DNA of 64,000 bases from Sisyra terminalis (Eukaryota; Arthropoda; Insecta; Neuroptera; Sisyridae), in assembly GCA_958496175.1 (NCBI GenBank), contig OY292278.1:28892001-28956000 (forward strand). Reading direction: 5' to 3'. The position numbers and the translations under genes are program-made. Numbering within the stretch: the stretch's first letter is position 1; each line of letters opens with the position of its first letter. The notes under the pieces are model-generated. The model made no database searches and had not been told where the DNA came from. It saw only the letters and a program-made list of their open reading frames with translations. Shown in pieces: positions 25,901-33,785 of this stretch.

Positions 25901-26759
25901 TGAAGAAATACGGATGAATTTTCTTTAGCACGTCGTTTCCGATTTCTTTTCCAAGTTTCTGATTGGTTGCTTATTAATCGGTACCCACAGATATGTAGTA
26001 TAGAGGATTCATGTTTAATTTATTTTGATCTAGAAATTGATTTGGAAATCCTATCTTTCTTTAGTTGTCATTTCACTTCCAACGAACTCGGTCGAAATGA
26101 TTGTCCTCACTATGCGTATGATTAACTTAAAAACCTCCAAAATTTGAGGCGATTTGTTGGACCATTAAGAAAGCATTGGTTGTACACAACATTAGCACTC
26201 TATACTACATCTCTGTCGACAACTAAATTCGCTGTATGAGGTCAATTTTTGCGACATCTTTCTAAAAACGGAATAGGAACTCTTTTATGCTAAAATTAAT
26301 GCTCTTTATACAAGCCAAATCGCCTCCATAGTACATCGTGGTATAATATTTTAAGTAATGAGTTTTGTGGTTTAAGATTAAATATACGATTACACCAGAT
26401 ACGCAAAACCATCGTTGGATAGTCAAAAAATACATTGAAAATCGAATTTTCATTCCAACTGATATAATTCAAATTGTTGCGCAACAATCAATCAAATTTT
26501 ATATGATGATTGAACCAATGGTGTAACAATGGTTGTTGCGCAACATATTTGTTCGTGTATAGTGTAACAACATATTGCGTTGAAAGCTTCTGCATTATTG
26601 ATATATCATTAAAACTTTATATTCTTTTTATTGGTAATTATGATTTTTTTTTGTTTTAGCTACGCGGGAAGACCAACAGCCGCTAGTCCTGCTACTGGAA
26701 GTAAAATGCAACACTTAAAAGAAGTAGCGAATTTACTAGACGACGCACTCGCCTTATAA
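4708..26759 (+). CDS. OGDH: 2-oxoglutarate dehydrogenase E1 (5'-partial gene, introns included)
   Basis: Thiamine-diphosphate E1 subunit of the mitochondrial 2-oxoglutarate dehydrogenase complex, which decarboxylates 2-oxoglutarate in the TCA cycle. Exons: 4708-4917, 10772-10892 or 11645-11747 (alternatives), 12376-12411 (possible microexon), 16812-17070, 17140-17374, 19889-20468, 22386-23569, 24396-24550, 24667-24825 (optional), 26660-26759. All have AG/GT borders and matching phases. Family signatures read through the joins: [107 protein letters not shown] and QEEHKNQG. The reading begins at the SWDSYFR region, so the transit peptide and first exons are missing to the left. Polyadenylation signal AATAAA at 26784-26789. 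No frameshift or internal stop seen. Identification is very secure; the exact isoforms are inferred. Confidence 0.96.
6045..6992. mobile_element. hAT-like MITE remnant with ATCGATG-rich ends
   Basis: GATGCATCGAATCTACTCGATG...ACATCGATTG on the left and inverted ATCGATGTTTTTAAGCGATG...AACATCGATGTATTTTTCAA then GAGTACACCTCTA on the right. The right end resembles TAGAGGTGTACTC termini of hAT-type MITEs (from memory). Confidence 0.5.
6590..6767. mobile_element. MITE family M3 (AACGTTGCATTTTCTACTTTG ends), copy 1
   Basis: Left TIR GGCAACGTTGCGTTTTCTAC (then TTTG) and right inverted CAAAGTAGAAAATACAACGT (then TATCAG). The same TIRs occur at 27705-27882 and, shortened, at 32347-32473. Confidence 0.75.
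7015..7098. repeat. Short tandem repeat (TATGTAACGAT)n
   Basis: Four copies, separated by 5-15 bases, of CTATGTAACGAT, CTATATAACGAT and CTTATGTAACGAT. No coding meaning seen. Confidence 0.7.
9360..10233 (+). mobile_element. Mariner-like element, internally deleted, with TA duplication
   Basis: Terminal inverted repeats TAGGGTGGGCTATCTAG (from 9362) and its mirror ending CCACCCTA at 10231, each flanked by TA. The ends match over about 30 bases, including a T-run. Length is about 870 bases, short for a mariner (about 1.3 kb). Confidence 0.85.
9477..10165 (+). pseudogene. Mariner-type transposase, broken
   Basis: DD-type transposase of an insect mariner family. A start fragment (ATG 9477, [17 protein letters not shown]) is followed, in another frame, by the catalytic part from 9526: [53 protein letters not shown] and [11 protein letters not shown]. 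The frame breaks again near 9940, where 9938-10165 carries the C-terminal part. The N-terminal helix-turn-helix DNA-binding region is missing. Both deletion and frameshifts make it inactive. Confidence 0.85.
10772..10892 (+). CDS. OGDH: OGDH alternative exon 'a' ([14 protein letters not shown] version)
   Basis: Acceptor ttgatag, donor CTAG|gtacac, 121 bases, entering at phase 0 and leaving at phase 1. It encodes [20 protein letters not shown] followed by a basic stretch ending [10 protein letters not shown]. The core RGHxxAxLDPLGI is the same segment as in the exon at 11645-11747, and the phases are identical, so only one of the two should be used per transcript. The acidic D-x-D-x-D-like motif seen in mammalian OGDH is weak here (YADLH). 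Mutual exclusion is inferred from the redundancy; splicing was not observed. Confidence 0.85.
11645..11747 (+). CDS. OGDH: OGDH alternative exon 'b' ([14 protein letters not shown] version)
   Basis: Acceptor tatag, donor TTTG|gtaagc, 103 bases, phase 0 in and phase 1 out like the exon 750 bases upstream. It encodes [20 protein letters not shown] then [14 protein letters not shown]. The SADLDD stretch resembles the DADLD motif that, from memory, contributes to calcium sensitivity in mammalian OGDH; this link is inference. It is closer to the vertebrate constitutive sequence than exon 'a'. Confidence 0.88.
12376..12411 (+). CDS. OGDH: Candidate 36-base OGDH microexon
   Basis: A 36-base open segment between tgaatgtag and the good donor gtatgagt. 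It enters and leaves at phase 1, exactly the phase between the alternative exons and the exon at 16812. It would add 12 residues ([12 protein letters not shown]) and keep the frame with no stop. The exact phase fit and donor support it; its shortness and lack of a remembered homologue keep it uncertain. Confidence 0.45.
12733..13990. repeat. Degenerate tandem repeat, three copies of about 400-490 bases
   Basis: The phrase ACCCAGAACATAGTTCTCTT then TTCTGTCACTAGCAG occurs at about 12776 and 13256 and, diverged, at about 13665. GAGTGGTGCTCTTTATCGG-type phrases recur near 13151, 13557 and 13950. A small ORF over the first copy is not a gene. Confidence 0.65.
15743..16040. mobile_element. MITE family M1, copy 2
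   Basis: ACTGTATAAATAATATATAA...CTAATTTATGAAATGTAATT then TACAAAAGTA on the left, and inverted ACTTTTGTAAATTATACTTC ... TATATTGTTTATAAAGTA on the right. Same ends as 19248-19482 and related to 1730-1911. Confidence 0.65.
16812..17070 (+). CDS. OGDH: OGDH exon, [12 protein letters not shown] segment
   Basis: Phase 1 in, phase 2 out (ACAGG|gtaaaa). It encodes [20 protein letters not shown], then the [20 protein letters not shown] helix and ARLTRATG. These match the start of the E1 catalytic domain. Confidence 0.95.
17140..17374 (+). CDS. OGDH: OGDH exon, [13 protein letters not shown] segment
   Basis: Separated from the previous exon by an intron of only 69 bases. It encodes [33 protein letters not shown] and [13 protein letters not shown], ending LEAADD at phase 0 with donor GAT|gtaatt. 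The HRGRLN loop is part of the substrate and cofactor pocket in the family. Confidence 0.95.
17868..18036 (+). mobile_element. tRNA-derived SINE (family S1), copy 1
   Basis: A box TGGCCGAGTGG and B box GGGTTCGATTC spaced as in tRNA-Leu/Ser-like genes, then a shared non-tRNA tail (GAGTTGCTAAAATGCTTAG, TTATAAAGCGACGATAAACA) and an A-rich end. The acceptor stem does not pair, so it is not a tRNA gene. Confidence 0.75.
18951..19252. mobile_element. hAT-like MITE with AAACCAGGAATGGCC ends
   Basis: TGTTTAAACCAGGAATGGCC on the left and inverted GGCCATTTCTGGTTTAAACA on the right. A diverged copy of its left part lies at about 18530-18760 (CTGTTTAAGCCAGGAGTGGCC, ACTGTGAAAGTGATGA). Confidence 0.65.
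19248..19482. mobile_element. MITE family M1, copy 3
   Basis: AAACAGTATATAAAATGCAT...CTAATTTATGAAATATAATT on the left; inverted TTATAAATCATACTACAACA...TATTGTTTAAAC on the right. It abuts the preceding MITE. Its interior (GTATTTCGATTACCAAACAA then TCATCAT) recurs near 41070-41115. Confidence 0.65.
19889..20468 (+). CDS. OGDH: OGDH exon, thiamine-diphosphate and Mg binding core
   Basis: Begins [10 protein letters not shown] after the ttccag acceptor and ends TPP at phase 1 (CCAG|gtaagc). It contains [33 protein letters not shown] and [23 protein letters not shown] is the form of the GDG(X)n thiamine-diphosphate motif used by OGDH-type E1 enzymes. All family-invariant blocks I recognise are intact. 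Confidence 0.97.
20469..22385. other. OGDH intron with LINE remnant
   Basis: Contains a decayed LINE 3' end on the - strand and a short direct repeat of TTCATGAAGTTCATG near 22050-22100. No exon seen. Confidence 0.5.
20990..21490 (-). mobile_element. Non-LTR retrotransposon 3' remnant (RNase H region)
   Basis: Read on the - strand: [15 protein letters not shown], then after a frameshift [16 protein letters not shown], and further on [13 protein letters not shown]. This is the RNase H W-V-P-x-x-x-G-I ... D-x-x-A-K-x-G pattern followed by the LLTGH block of Jockey/R1-like LINEs. Stops and frameshifts show it is dead. Confidence 0.65.
22386..23569 (+). CDS. OGDH: OGDH large exon, second catalytic domain
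   Basis: The longest exon, 1184 bases, phase 1 in and phase 0 out (GAACAA|gtacgt). It encodes ALEKYAQQL, the DWLDSPW block, [76 protein letters not shown] and [19 protein letters not shown], then [11 protein letters not shown]. This is the pyrimidine-binding half and the start of the C-terminal domain. Open frame upstream of 22386 is intronic read-through and is not part of the protein. Confidence 0.97.
23570..24395. other. OGDH intron, 0.8 kb
   Basis: AT-rich; I see no repeat or exon in it. Confidence 0.6.
24396..24550 (+). CDS. OGDH: OGDH exon, QEEHKNQG segment
   Basis: Begins ISPFPYDLI after ttccag and carries [18 protein letters not shown], ending KEIT at phase 2 (ATTAC|gtaagt). It joins in frame either directly to 26660 or to the cassette exon at 24667. 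Confidence 0.95.
24667..24825 (+). CDS. OGDH: OGDH cassette exon, Gly- and Pro/Ser-rich insert
   Basis: A 159-base segment (53 codons, no stop) with acceptor ttgcag and donor TTAG|gtgaga. It enters and leaves at phase 2, the phase of the join it interrupts. It encodes [15 protein letters not shown], then a Ser/Pro/Asn/Lys-rich linker. It would sit just before the conserved YAGRP block. Skipping it gives the canonical TYAGRP join, so it is probably an optional exon. Confidence 0.75.
24826..26659. other. OGDH last intron, 1.8 kb
   Basis: AT-rich. The only structure noticed is a palindrome TTGTTGCGCAACAA at 26475 and a related GTTGTTGCGCAACA about 60 bases later. ORFs here are read-through of the cassette exon or chance. 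Confidence 0.5.
26660..26759 (+). CDS. OGDH: OGDH last coding exon
   Basis: Acceptor ttttag, then [29 protein letters not shown] and stop TAA at 26757-26759. It matches the C-terminal YAGR..AAPATG..HL.E...LLD.A pattern of animal OGDH. Confidence 0.95.
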
Positions 26760-26783
26760 GAAAACACTTATGAATTATAAACA

Positions 26784-26789
26784 AATAAA
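26784..26789 (+). terminator. OGDH polyadenylation signal
   Basis: AATAAA 25 bases after the stop codon, the first canonical signal downstream of OGDH. Confidence 0.7.
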
Positions 26790-27299
26790 ATAAAGAAAAT
26801 CTTAACTAAATATGACTACCGAACAAGATTTGCGGAAATGTACAAAAAACAGTTTTTGGCTATTTGAGTTTTGAAAACGTACCATTCTATAGTATTGATA
26901 ATTTATTGTACATCATATATTTATATTAATAATAAGATATTTAATAGATCGTTGAGTTCGTATTATTTATAAAAGCATTCATGTTAATTTCATTATGGAG
27001 AAAGGATTAGAAAAAAAAATATGTTAAGTTAACTTCTCAATTGGTGATTACAAAAATGTTAATGTCGAAAAAATGTTTGTTTTGTTGTTGCATGTTACTA
27101 ATTTAATTCAACTAAATTGTTATTTGAGATTTGAATGTTCCTTATTTTTAAGTTTTGTAACATTTGGCTGTTTTAATAAGATAACAAGCGTAGATTAATA
27201 ATTAATTAATACACAACTGGAATGTTATTAATTTACTTGCACCAATATTTAAAGTACAGATTAAGAAGAAGAAATTAAATTTTTCTAAACATGGTCTTA

Positions 27300-27305
27300 T
27301 TTATT
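27300..27305 (-). terminator. UPF0728 gene polyadenylation signal
   Basis: TTTATT on the + strand (AATAAA on the - strand), about 160 bases downstream of the UPF0728 stop. Together with the OGDH signal it leaves about 500 bases between two convergent transcript ends. Confidence 0.55.
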
Positions 27306-27465
27306 TCGCTTCCTTTTTCTTCAAACGACTCGAGTTTCTCGATGTTTTCAAAAAATGGTAGTGTTGTAACGTTGCTGGAATTACAAAAGCTACAAACGAG
27401 TGACAAGTTTTCAATGTTAGTAGCGAAAACATATTCATTGCAAAACAATAGTAAGCTTTAAAACT

Positions 27466-30400
27466 TTACCGTTCCCTACTTTCTTCAATTAGACGAACAA
27501 TCGTTTGGCATTTATCATCATCGCCACAAAACATGTTGAACTTCAAGCCTTTTATGTTGCATCGATAGATTTCTCGTCCCATCATACTAACTGTTAAACG
27601 TTCATACTGAGGAATGGGTGTCACCTTCATTGTATATCCCAAAGTTAACAAACTATCTAAAAATAACAAATTGTTATTTGGGCTTATGTATCTTTTTGGC
27701 CGGTCAAAATCTGAGAACGTTGCATTTTCTACTTTGTTTTTTATTCTATTCACGATTTTTTTGTTGATTCAATTCTAATATGCTGTATTTTTTTCTTTTG
27801 TGGCTAAATTTTCATTATGGACCGATTTATTAGTGAATTAAATAACAAAGTAGAAAATGCAACGTTACCAGCTTTTGATCGACTACCTGGCCACCAGACA
27901 CCAGAAACAAGGGCAACTTGGAAGGGATGCCATGGCACAACAGTATTAAAAGCAATGAAAGGGATGATGCCCTTGCCCGTTAAGGATTCCGAACACTATT
28001 TGCAAGCCAGTAGCCTGTATTTAGTGTTACAAAGTCGGCAGTGAAAAATAGCATTAAGGTGGGTTCATATTAGTTTATACCATTAAATATAATTGGGTTT
28101 AAGAGTGGATTTAAAAAAATCATTGTACAATAAAGAGGAACACCACGGGAAAAAACACAGTAAAAAGATCATAGAAAAATCATCTTTGAACCTAATTACT
28201 GAAACACTAGGTCTTTCAAAACAATAAATTAGAGGGGTGATGGACCAAATGACTTTGAAATTGGCTTTGATCCAGATGAATCATCTTAGGGTTGCGAGGT
28301 TGAACTAACTACTTTCGACTCTAATTTTGGAGTCCATTATTTTTCTGATTATAGCTCCGGAGCCGATGTTGAACTCTAATTCTGGCTCCAGTAATAGTCT
28401 TAACTGCTAGACGCTATAAACTTATTTTCTTTTTGATTAAATTGTGCTAGCCTCAAACATGGAATTAAATAATTAAATGCAATTTTTTGACAATAACTAT
28501 TAATTGTATGGGATTCCAAAAAAAAAAATTTTTAGCCACAGCACTGTGAAAGTGCAACATAGTATTCAAGCTGGGAACTAGGACCATAATAAATTTTCTC
28601 TCAGTCCCAATGGTTATAATCGTAATAATTGGATGCTACATCTTAACTGTTCGTTTTAAATCTAAACCCAAAAACTTCTTGTTTTAATCAATTTTTTCTT
28701 TGCTAATACCAGTAGCAAAAATTACTCTTCTTCCTAAAGTGCAGTTATATAATATTATAAACGTAAAAAAATCATATATATCTGAGTACCAGGGTAAATC
28801 ATGTATGGCTAAGTACCTGGGTACATGCAATCATAAAAAAGTATAATTCAAATCGGAAACCGATTAATGAAGATTTGATCAAAATGCATTTTGCTGGACG
28901 TTATAATGATAATATTCAGTATTCATATAAAATATTTTGGGTGATATTTTCAAAAGAAGGTAAGGAGGTCTGAAAAACAAATAAATCAAAAGGAAAATTA
29001 AATAAATTTTTAAATCGGGCTAGGAAATTAGGATACTTGAAGGTCTACTTTTAAGATACTGCTACAGATATCTAAAAATGAGAAGTAATTACGTAAATAA
29101 TAACAATGGACGATAGATCAGGAGATTGTCTCTCGTGTTTGATTCGGTTGCTTTTCTTTAACTTGGGATCACCGTAAAACCCTAAAGTCTAAACCAATTG
29201 AAGAAAAAGAATATAACAAAAGAATCCTAAATCTAGGATGAAAGGACATTAAAATGCTGGTAGGTCTATGAACAGGACACAGCAATTTGAAGAAGCATCT
29301 CCAAACTATAGGGAAGAACAAAGAATCAAGTGCTTGTAGGAAATGTGGCGAGGGAGAGGAAACTACCTATCATTTGATTACCCATTTATGACCCAAAATC
29401 ATGGGGGTCCTGAGAAATCGAGGTCCAAAGTCCTGGGAAACATACACATAGATTCAATTGACTACTGAAATATATATCAGAAGAAGACCTGATCAATTGG
29501 AACTAGGAGCAAGCTGGGTTCTTACAGGAAGCTTACAGGAAGTTCTTACAAGCGCAATACCAGCGCTTACAGGATGCAGCGTGGAAGAACTCCAAGGAGA
29601 GACCTCCAGTAATAAGAAAAAGAAGTAGAATTTAATAGAAGTTAAGAAATTTTCATTAAGATGCGACATTTCAGAACTGAAATGAAAATATTGAGGCACC
29701 ATCAAAACGTAATGAAAACGTATAAAATAAGAAAGAAAAACTCAGAATCCAAGTGTTACTGTATTTGTTATATGTATTCATTGCCAAAAATGAAGATATT
29801 AAGTATGTGGTAAATATATGGGTTAAGGTAGGAGAAAATACGCGAGGGAAACCATGGTAAATATAATATTTTCTCTAAAAGATCTGAAGAAATCCCCATT
29901 TTCAGCAGAAAATACAATGGGGAGAAACTTAAAAAATGAGATGACAAACATTCAGAATATTCCTTGCTGAAAGTATCGCCCCAAAGGACTTTGTAGTTTT
30001 TTCATTCCTATTTTCTAGTAATAAAACAATTTAGGAATTAAAATGCTTAATAAATATTGAAGATTTAGCTTACTGATGGCTGAGTGGTCTAGATGGCTGC
30101 TCCTCAGTGGTAGGTGTTGAGTTCGAATCTCGTATCGAGTAAATTTTCAATATTTCTTAATATACGAATTTTTATTAACCCATGAGTCGTTAAAGACATT
30201 AGTATATAAAGTATAAATGACAAAAAAATAAGATTAAAAAAAATAGTGACGGTTACTATTCTATAGCGGGCGAATGTCACCGCGAAATTTTATAGAAATC
30301 ATCAAAATAAGACGAAAATATTAGTTAAAATTTTCCGATATTTCGGATAGTCTTAGTGATTTTGAGTATTAAAGATAAAAAAACATTTCATAAATTCTTA

Positions 30401-30895
30401 TTTCTCAATTTACGTTTATTTGTAATGTATTTATCCACATCCGCTTCTGTATACATAATTGCATAACTCCTGTAAAGATCCTATAAAGATCCTTACTTAC
30501 TCAATATCACATATTTTTGAATTTCCTCGGAAAGAAGCGAAAGATCGAACAATATGATTTTGTGTTTTTGTGTTCACTTATTGAAATATACCAACAAAAA
30601 TCTATTTAAACAATAACAGTCACAAAAAAATATCCTCAAATATTTTCAGCGTTATAATTTAAGTTTCTTTAATTTTAAAACTACGCGAAATATTGAAAAT
30701 TCATTGTCAATATTCTCGTTCTTGTTTGATAAATTCTACCAGATTTAGTTGAGTCAGCCTCAGTAATTGATAACATTTTGTATTTTTTTTATAATTACGT
30801 ATTAAACCAAACAGACGTTGATGTTTATGTCTAACAACCCCATTGGCTTCATAGGGTCCATATTCGATCAAAATTGTAGGCAGTATTGGTCGCAT
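27466..30895 (-). CDS. C10orf53: UPF0728 family small protein (C10orf53-like), two exons
   Basis: Exon 1 is 30799-30895 (ATG at 30895-30893, donor ATAC|gtaatt). Exon 2 is 27466-27656 (acceptor tatttttag, stop TAA). The join is phase 1 and gives a 95-residue protein, the usual family length (human about 93). Exon 1 has ILIEYGPYEANGVVRHKHQR then LFGLI; exon 2 has SLLTLGYTMKV, REIYRCNIKGLKF and a polar C-terminus. YGPY, the His/Arg-Leu block and CNIK.L.F are the conserved UPF0728 positions as I remember them. Function is unknown. No signal peptide or membrane segment. Its 3' end faces that of OGDH. Frames of either exon running into the intron are not coding. Very likely a real gene; it would be missed by single-ORF scanning. 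Confidence 0.85.
27705..27882. mobile_element. MITE family M3, copy 2
   Basis: Left GAACGTTGCATTTTCTACTT then TG; right inverted CAAAGTAGAAAATGCAACGT then TACCAG. The outer GGTCAAAATCTG and AGCTTTTGATC also pair. The - strand ORF of UPF0728 exon 2 runs into it but is spliced before it. Confidence 0.8.
29240..29480 (+). mobile_element. Non-LTR retrotransposon C-terminal remnant
   Basis: Reads DIKMLVGL*TGHSNLKKHLQ, then CRKCGEGEETTYHLITH: the L-x-G-H-x-x-L-x-x-H-L block and Cys/Cys/His motif that end Jockey/R1-type LINE ORF2. Two internal stops. Confidence 0.65.
30070..30240 (+). mobile_element. tRNA-derived SINE (family S1), copy 2
   Basis: TGATGGCTGAGTGGTCTAGA (A box) and GAGTTCGAATCTCGTATCGA (B box), then a tail with GAGTCGTTAAAGACATTAGT and TATAAAGTATAAATGACA then an A-run. 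Confidence 0.75.
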
Positions 30896-31095
30896 TGGTT
30901 CTTTTTCAATTATAACTTTTGAAGTAAAATCCTCAGAAATTATATAAATATTTTATATATTTTTTTTATATTTTATAGATTTTAATTTGAATTAAATCCC
31001 GAAAGGAATCCACAAAAATTGTAAACTTTAGTTACTGCTAAAATAAATATCTATTAATAAATAAAACAGTTGATGCATTACCTAAGTAATAATTA

Positions 31096-31281
31096 TATGC
31101 GTTTAAAATATTTTTTATTGTTATTATTATCGTTGCTTTATAATAATCAAAATCCTTAGCAATTTTATGGTTAATAAGGATCAGTAAATCGAGAAATGTT
31201 GAAAATTTGCTCGATACGAGATTCGAACTCAGCACCTACGAGTTTTCGAGCGGCCACCTTAACCGCTTAGCCATCAGTAGG
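31096..31281 (-). mobile_element. tRNA-derived SINE (family S1), copy 3
   Basis: On the - strand: TGATGGCTAAGCGGTTAAGG (A box), GAGTTCGAATCTCGTATCGA (B box), then ATTGCTAAGG and TTATAAAGCAACGATAATAA with an A-rich tail. Same layout as copies 1 and 2. Confidence 0.75.
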
Positions 31282-32131
31282 CTTAAAATATTATTACTTT
31301 AAAATTAGGACTGGATTAAGGAATTAACTGTTTTTATGGAATTATGGAAGAGTTTGTTTTAGTGAAGAAGAAAGTTGACTTTAATGTTGAGATTATTATT
31401 ATTTTAATTATAATATCAAATAACAAATAAATATCTATATTTAAAGAAAGATAATGAATTATATTATTTACTCTATACACTTCGTAAAATGTAGTATCTT
31501 CAATAAAATATTTATTGATTCAACACGTAATTTATTCAACATGTTTTTCAATTCGGCACGTAAATTTGTATATGTATGACCAGTAACCATACACCAATTT
31601 TCAATGAGTATTCGAATTTTGGCATTCGATAGGGTAAGCATCAAAATGTGCCCTTTTTAAATTTGAAAATTAAAATGATTAAACATGGACTAATTGGGGG
31701 TGCTTTCCCCCAGAATTTAGTTTTAAAGCCATTACCTCAACAGTAAAAATACACATAAATTTTGAGCCCACTTAGAGCTATTAAATAGAAAAAACCTTTT
31801 TTTTATGGGTTACGGAATTTCGTAGTTTTTTACGGAATTTCGAAATTTCGTTCGAATTACGGAATTACTAAGAAAAGGAAGAAAGATACAAAAAAGTTGT
31901 ATAGAAATTTATCCTTCTTCGTAAATTATTTTTCAAAACATTCAAAGCGGTCAAATAATTTCAGGGGGTATATTAATCAGGGGGTACATTAATGATTTTC
32001 TACATTATTAAATTTTTGATTTTTTTTTAAAAATAGTTTTATTTTTATAAAAAACTTAATGATTGAGCATCTTAATTCAATAATACGGTTTGAATTTCTT
32101 TGAAAAATTGCTTTTTTTTGGAAAGAGAAGA

Positions 32132-33785
32132 CGTCCATCAAGTTAAAATTACGCTTTTGTAATTTGTAAAATATAACTACGAAAAGAGTTCTGGAAAAGA
32201 AAATTGGTGTTCGCATATTTTCCAGAAAAACCCTGTGTTGCCCTGTGTAGTGTTAAGTTGACGTTAAGAGCTTTTCTATGAAAATTTATATTTTGAAATA
32301 AAAATCAATATTCATTGGTGATTTTTGGTCGTCCAAAAGTTTTAGGATGTCAATATCTGGCAACGTTGAATTTTCTCCTTTGTTTTTGATACAATTCGTG
32401 AATTTTTCGTTAATTAAATTTTAATATCATATAATGTTCTCTTTTACTTAACGTTGCCAGATATTGATGTCCATCAAGTTAGCACTACAGTTTTAGAGTT
32501 GGGAAAAATATCTACGATATATTTTTGTGTTTTTTTGTTGTTCAAGAGTTCTGGAAAAAAAGTTGTCCCTCGCATAATTTCCAGGAAACCCATTTGTAGT
32601 GTTAACTTGACCCTTAGAGCATTTATATAAACATTAATATTTCGATTTTCTTTTGCGATATTAATAAGTGTTTTTTTATCGCTCGAGAGTTTTGAAATAA
32701 AATAATTTATTCCTTGCATATTTTCCCGGAAAAAGTCATTTAAAGTAAAATCTCTATTTTGGCATTTCACAAATATTGAAAACTCGATTTTTTTAACCAT
32801 TTTATGGTGCTTTTTTGTCGTTTGAGAATTCCGAAAGAAAAATTTTCATTACTTTTATATTTTCTCGGAAAAAATCCGTTTAAAGCAAAAGCTCGATTTG
32901 GGTTATTTTCTACACATTTTAATTTAGATTTTCAATATTTAGAAAACTCTGCTTAAAGAAAAAGTTTGAATTGGGTCATTTTTCAAATATTGAATTTTCC
33001 AAGACTTTTATTTCTAAATTCCAAAAGTGTAGTGCTAAAATTAAAAAAAATGGAAAAGCTGAAATTTAAAACTTCCCTAAAATGAATATGAAACGAAAAA
33101 ACTTTTTCACTCGCCTTTTTTCTGAGAAAACGAGTTTAAAGGAATACTCAATTGGAAGCATTTTTTAAAAACTGAATTTTCCAAAATATTTTTGCGTTAT
33201 TTATTGTTGTTTTTTTATTGCTCGAGAATTCTGAAAGAAAAAAAAATATTGATTGCCTATTTTCCCGGAAAACACTATTTGAAGGAAAACCTCAATTTTG
33301 AGCATTTTCCAAACATTAAATTTCGAACATTTTCTCGCCATTAAGCGGTGAAAAATGTATTAAATTTAGCTGTTTTCTCTAAAAATAGGCAAGCAAAAAA
33401 ATTTTTCTTTTGAAAATTTTGAGCGAAAAATAAATCACCAATTAATGAAGAAATAAAAAATTTTGGAAAATTTAATATTTGAACAATGTTTCAAATTAAG
33501 TTTTTTCTTTGAACTGCACTTTATCGGATAATATGCAAGTGATATAGTGTTTTCTTTCAAGACTCTTAAACGACAAAAAATCATCAATAAAAAGTGATTT
33601 TTTTTTCGAAATATTTATATTTATAGAAAAACTCTAAACTTCAACTTGGAACTTCATAGGATCTTTCTGGAAAATATTCCAACGACAAACTTTTCCTTCT
33701 AGAATTGTTGAACGACAAAACCATCAAAATATTTCGCAGTTATTTTTTACAAATTTCAAAAGTGCAATGCTAACTTGATGGACAT
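32132..33785. repeat. Foldback block of diverged units of about 138 bases
   Basis: Units carry CGAGAATTCTGAAAGAAAAA, a TATTTTCCCGGAAAAA phrase and CATTTAAAG.AAAA.CTCGAT, seen at about 32550, 32690, 32827 and 33225; units near 33500-33700 are inverted. The ends pair: CGTCCATCAAGTTAAAATTA at 32132 with the inverse of GCTAACTTGATGGACAT near 33770. ORFs in the block are not genes. A related three-unit array is at 49560-49960. Confidence 0.65.
32347..32473. mobile_element. MITE family M3, short copy 3
   Basis: GATGTCAATATCTGGCAACG on the left and inverted CGTTGCCAGATATTGATGTC on the right. It sits inside the foldback block. Confidence 0.6.

Larger units (their letters stand above)
26760..27465. 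other. Convergent 3' intergenic region between OGDH and UPF0728
   Basis: About 700 bases holding the 3' UTR ends of both genes and their AATAAA signals. No repeat seen. Confidence 0.6.
27657..30798. other. UPF0728 gene intron, 3.1 kb
   Basis: Holds an M3 MITE 49 bases from the exon 2 acceptor, a less AT-rich patch (27880-28040) I cannot assign, a LINE remnant (29240-29480) and an S1 SINE (30070-30240). Confidence 0.6.

Noticed and set aside
27657..27753. ATG at 27753 as the UPF0728 start
   Set aside because: That part of the ORF is intron and MITE arm. The family N-terminus (YGPY) is in the exon at 30799-30895, and the splice phases fit.
32474..32800. - strand ORF of 108 codons
   Set aside because: Falls in the satellite/foldback block; repeat-derived.
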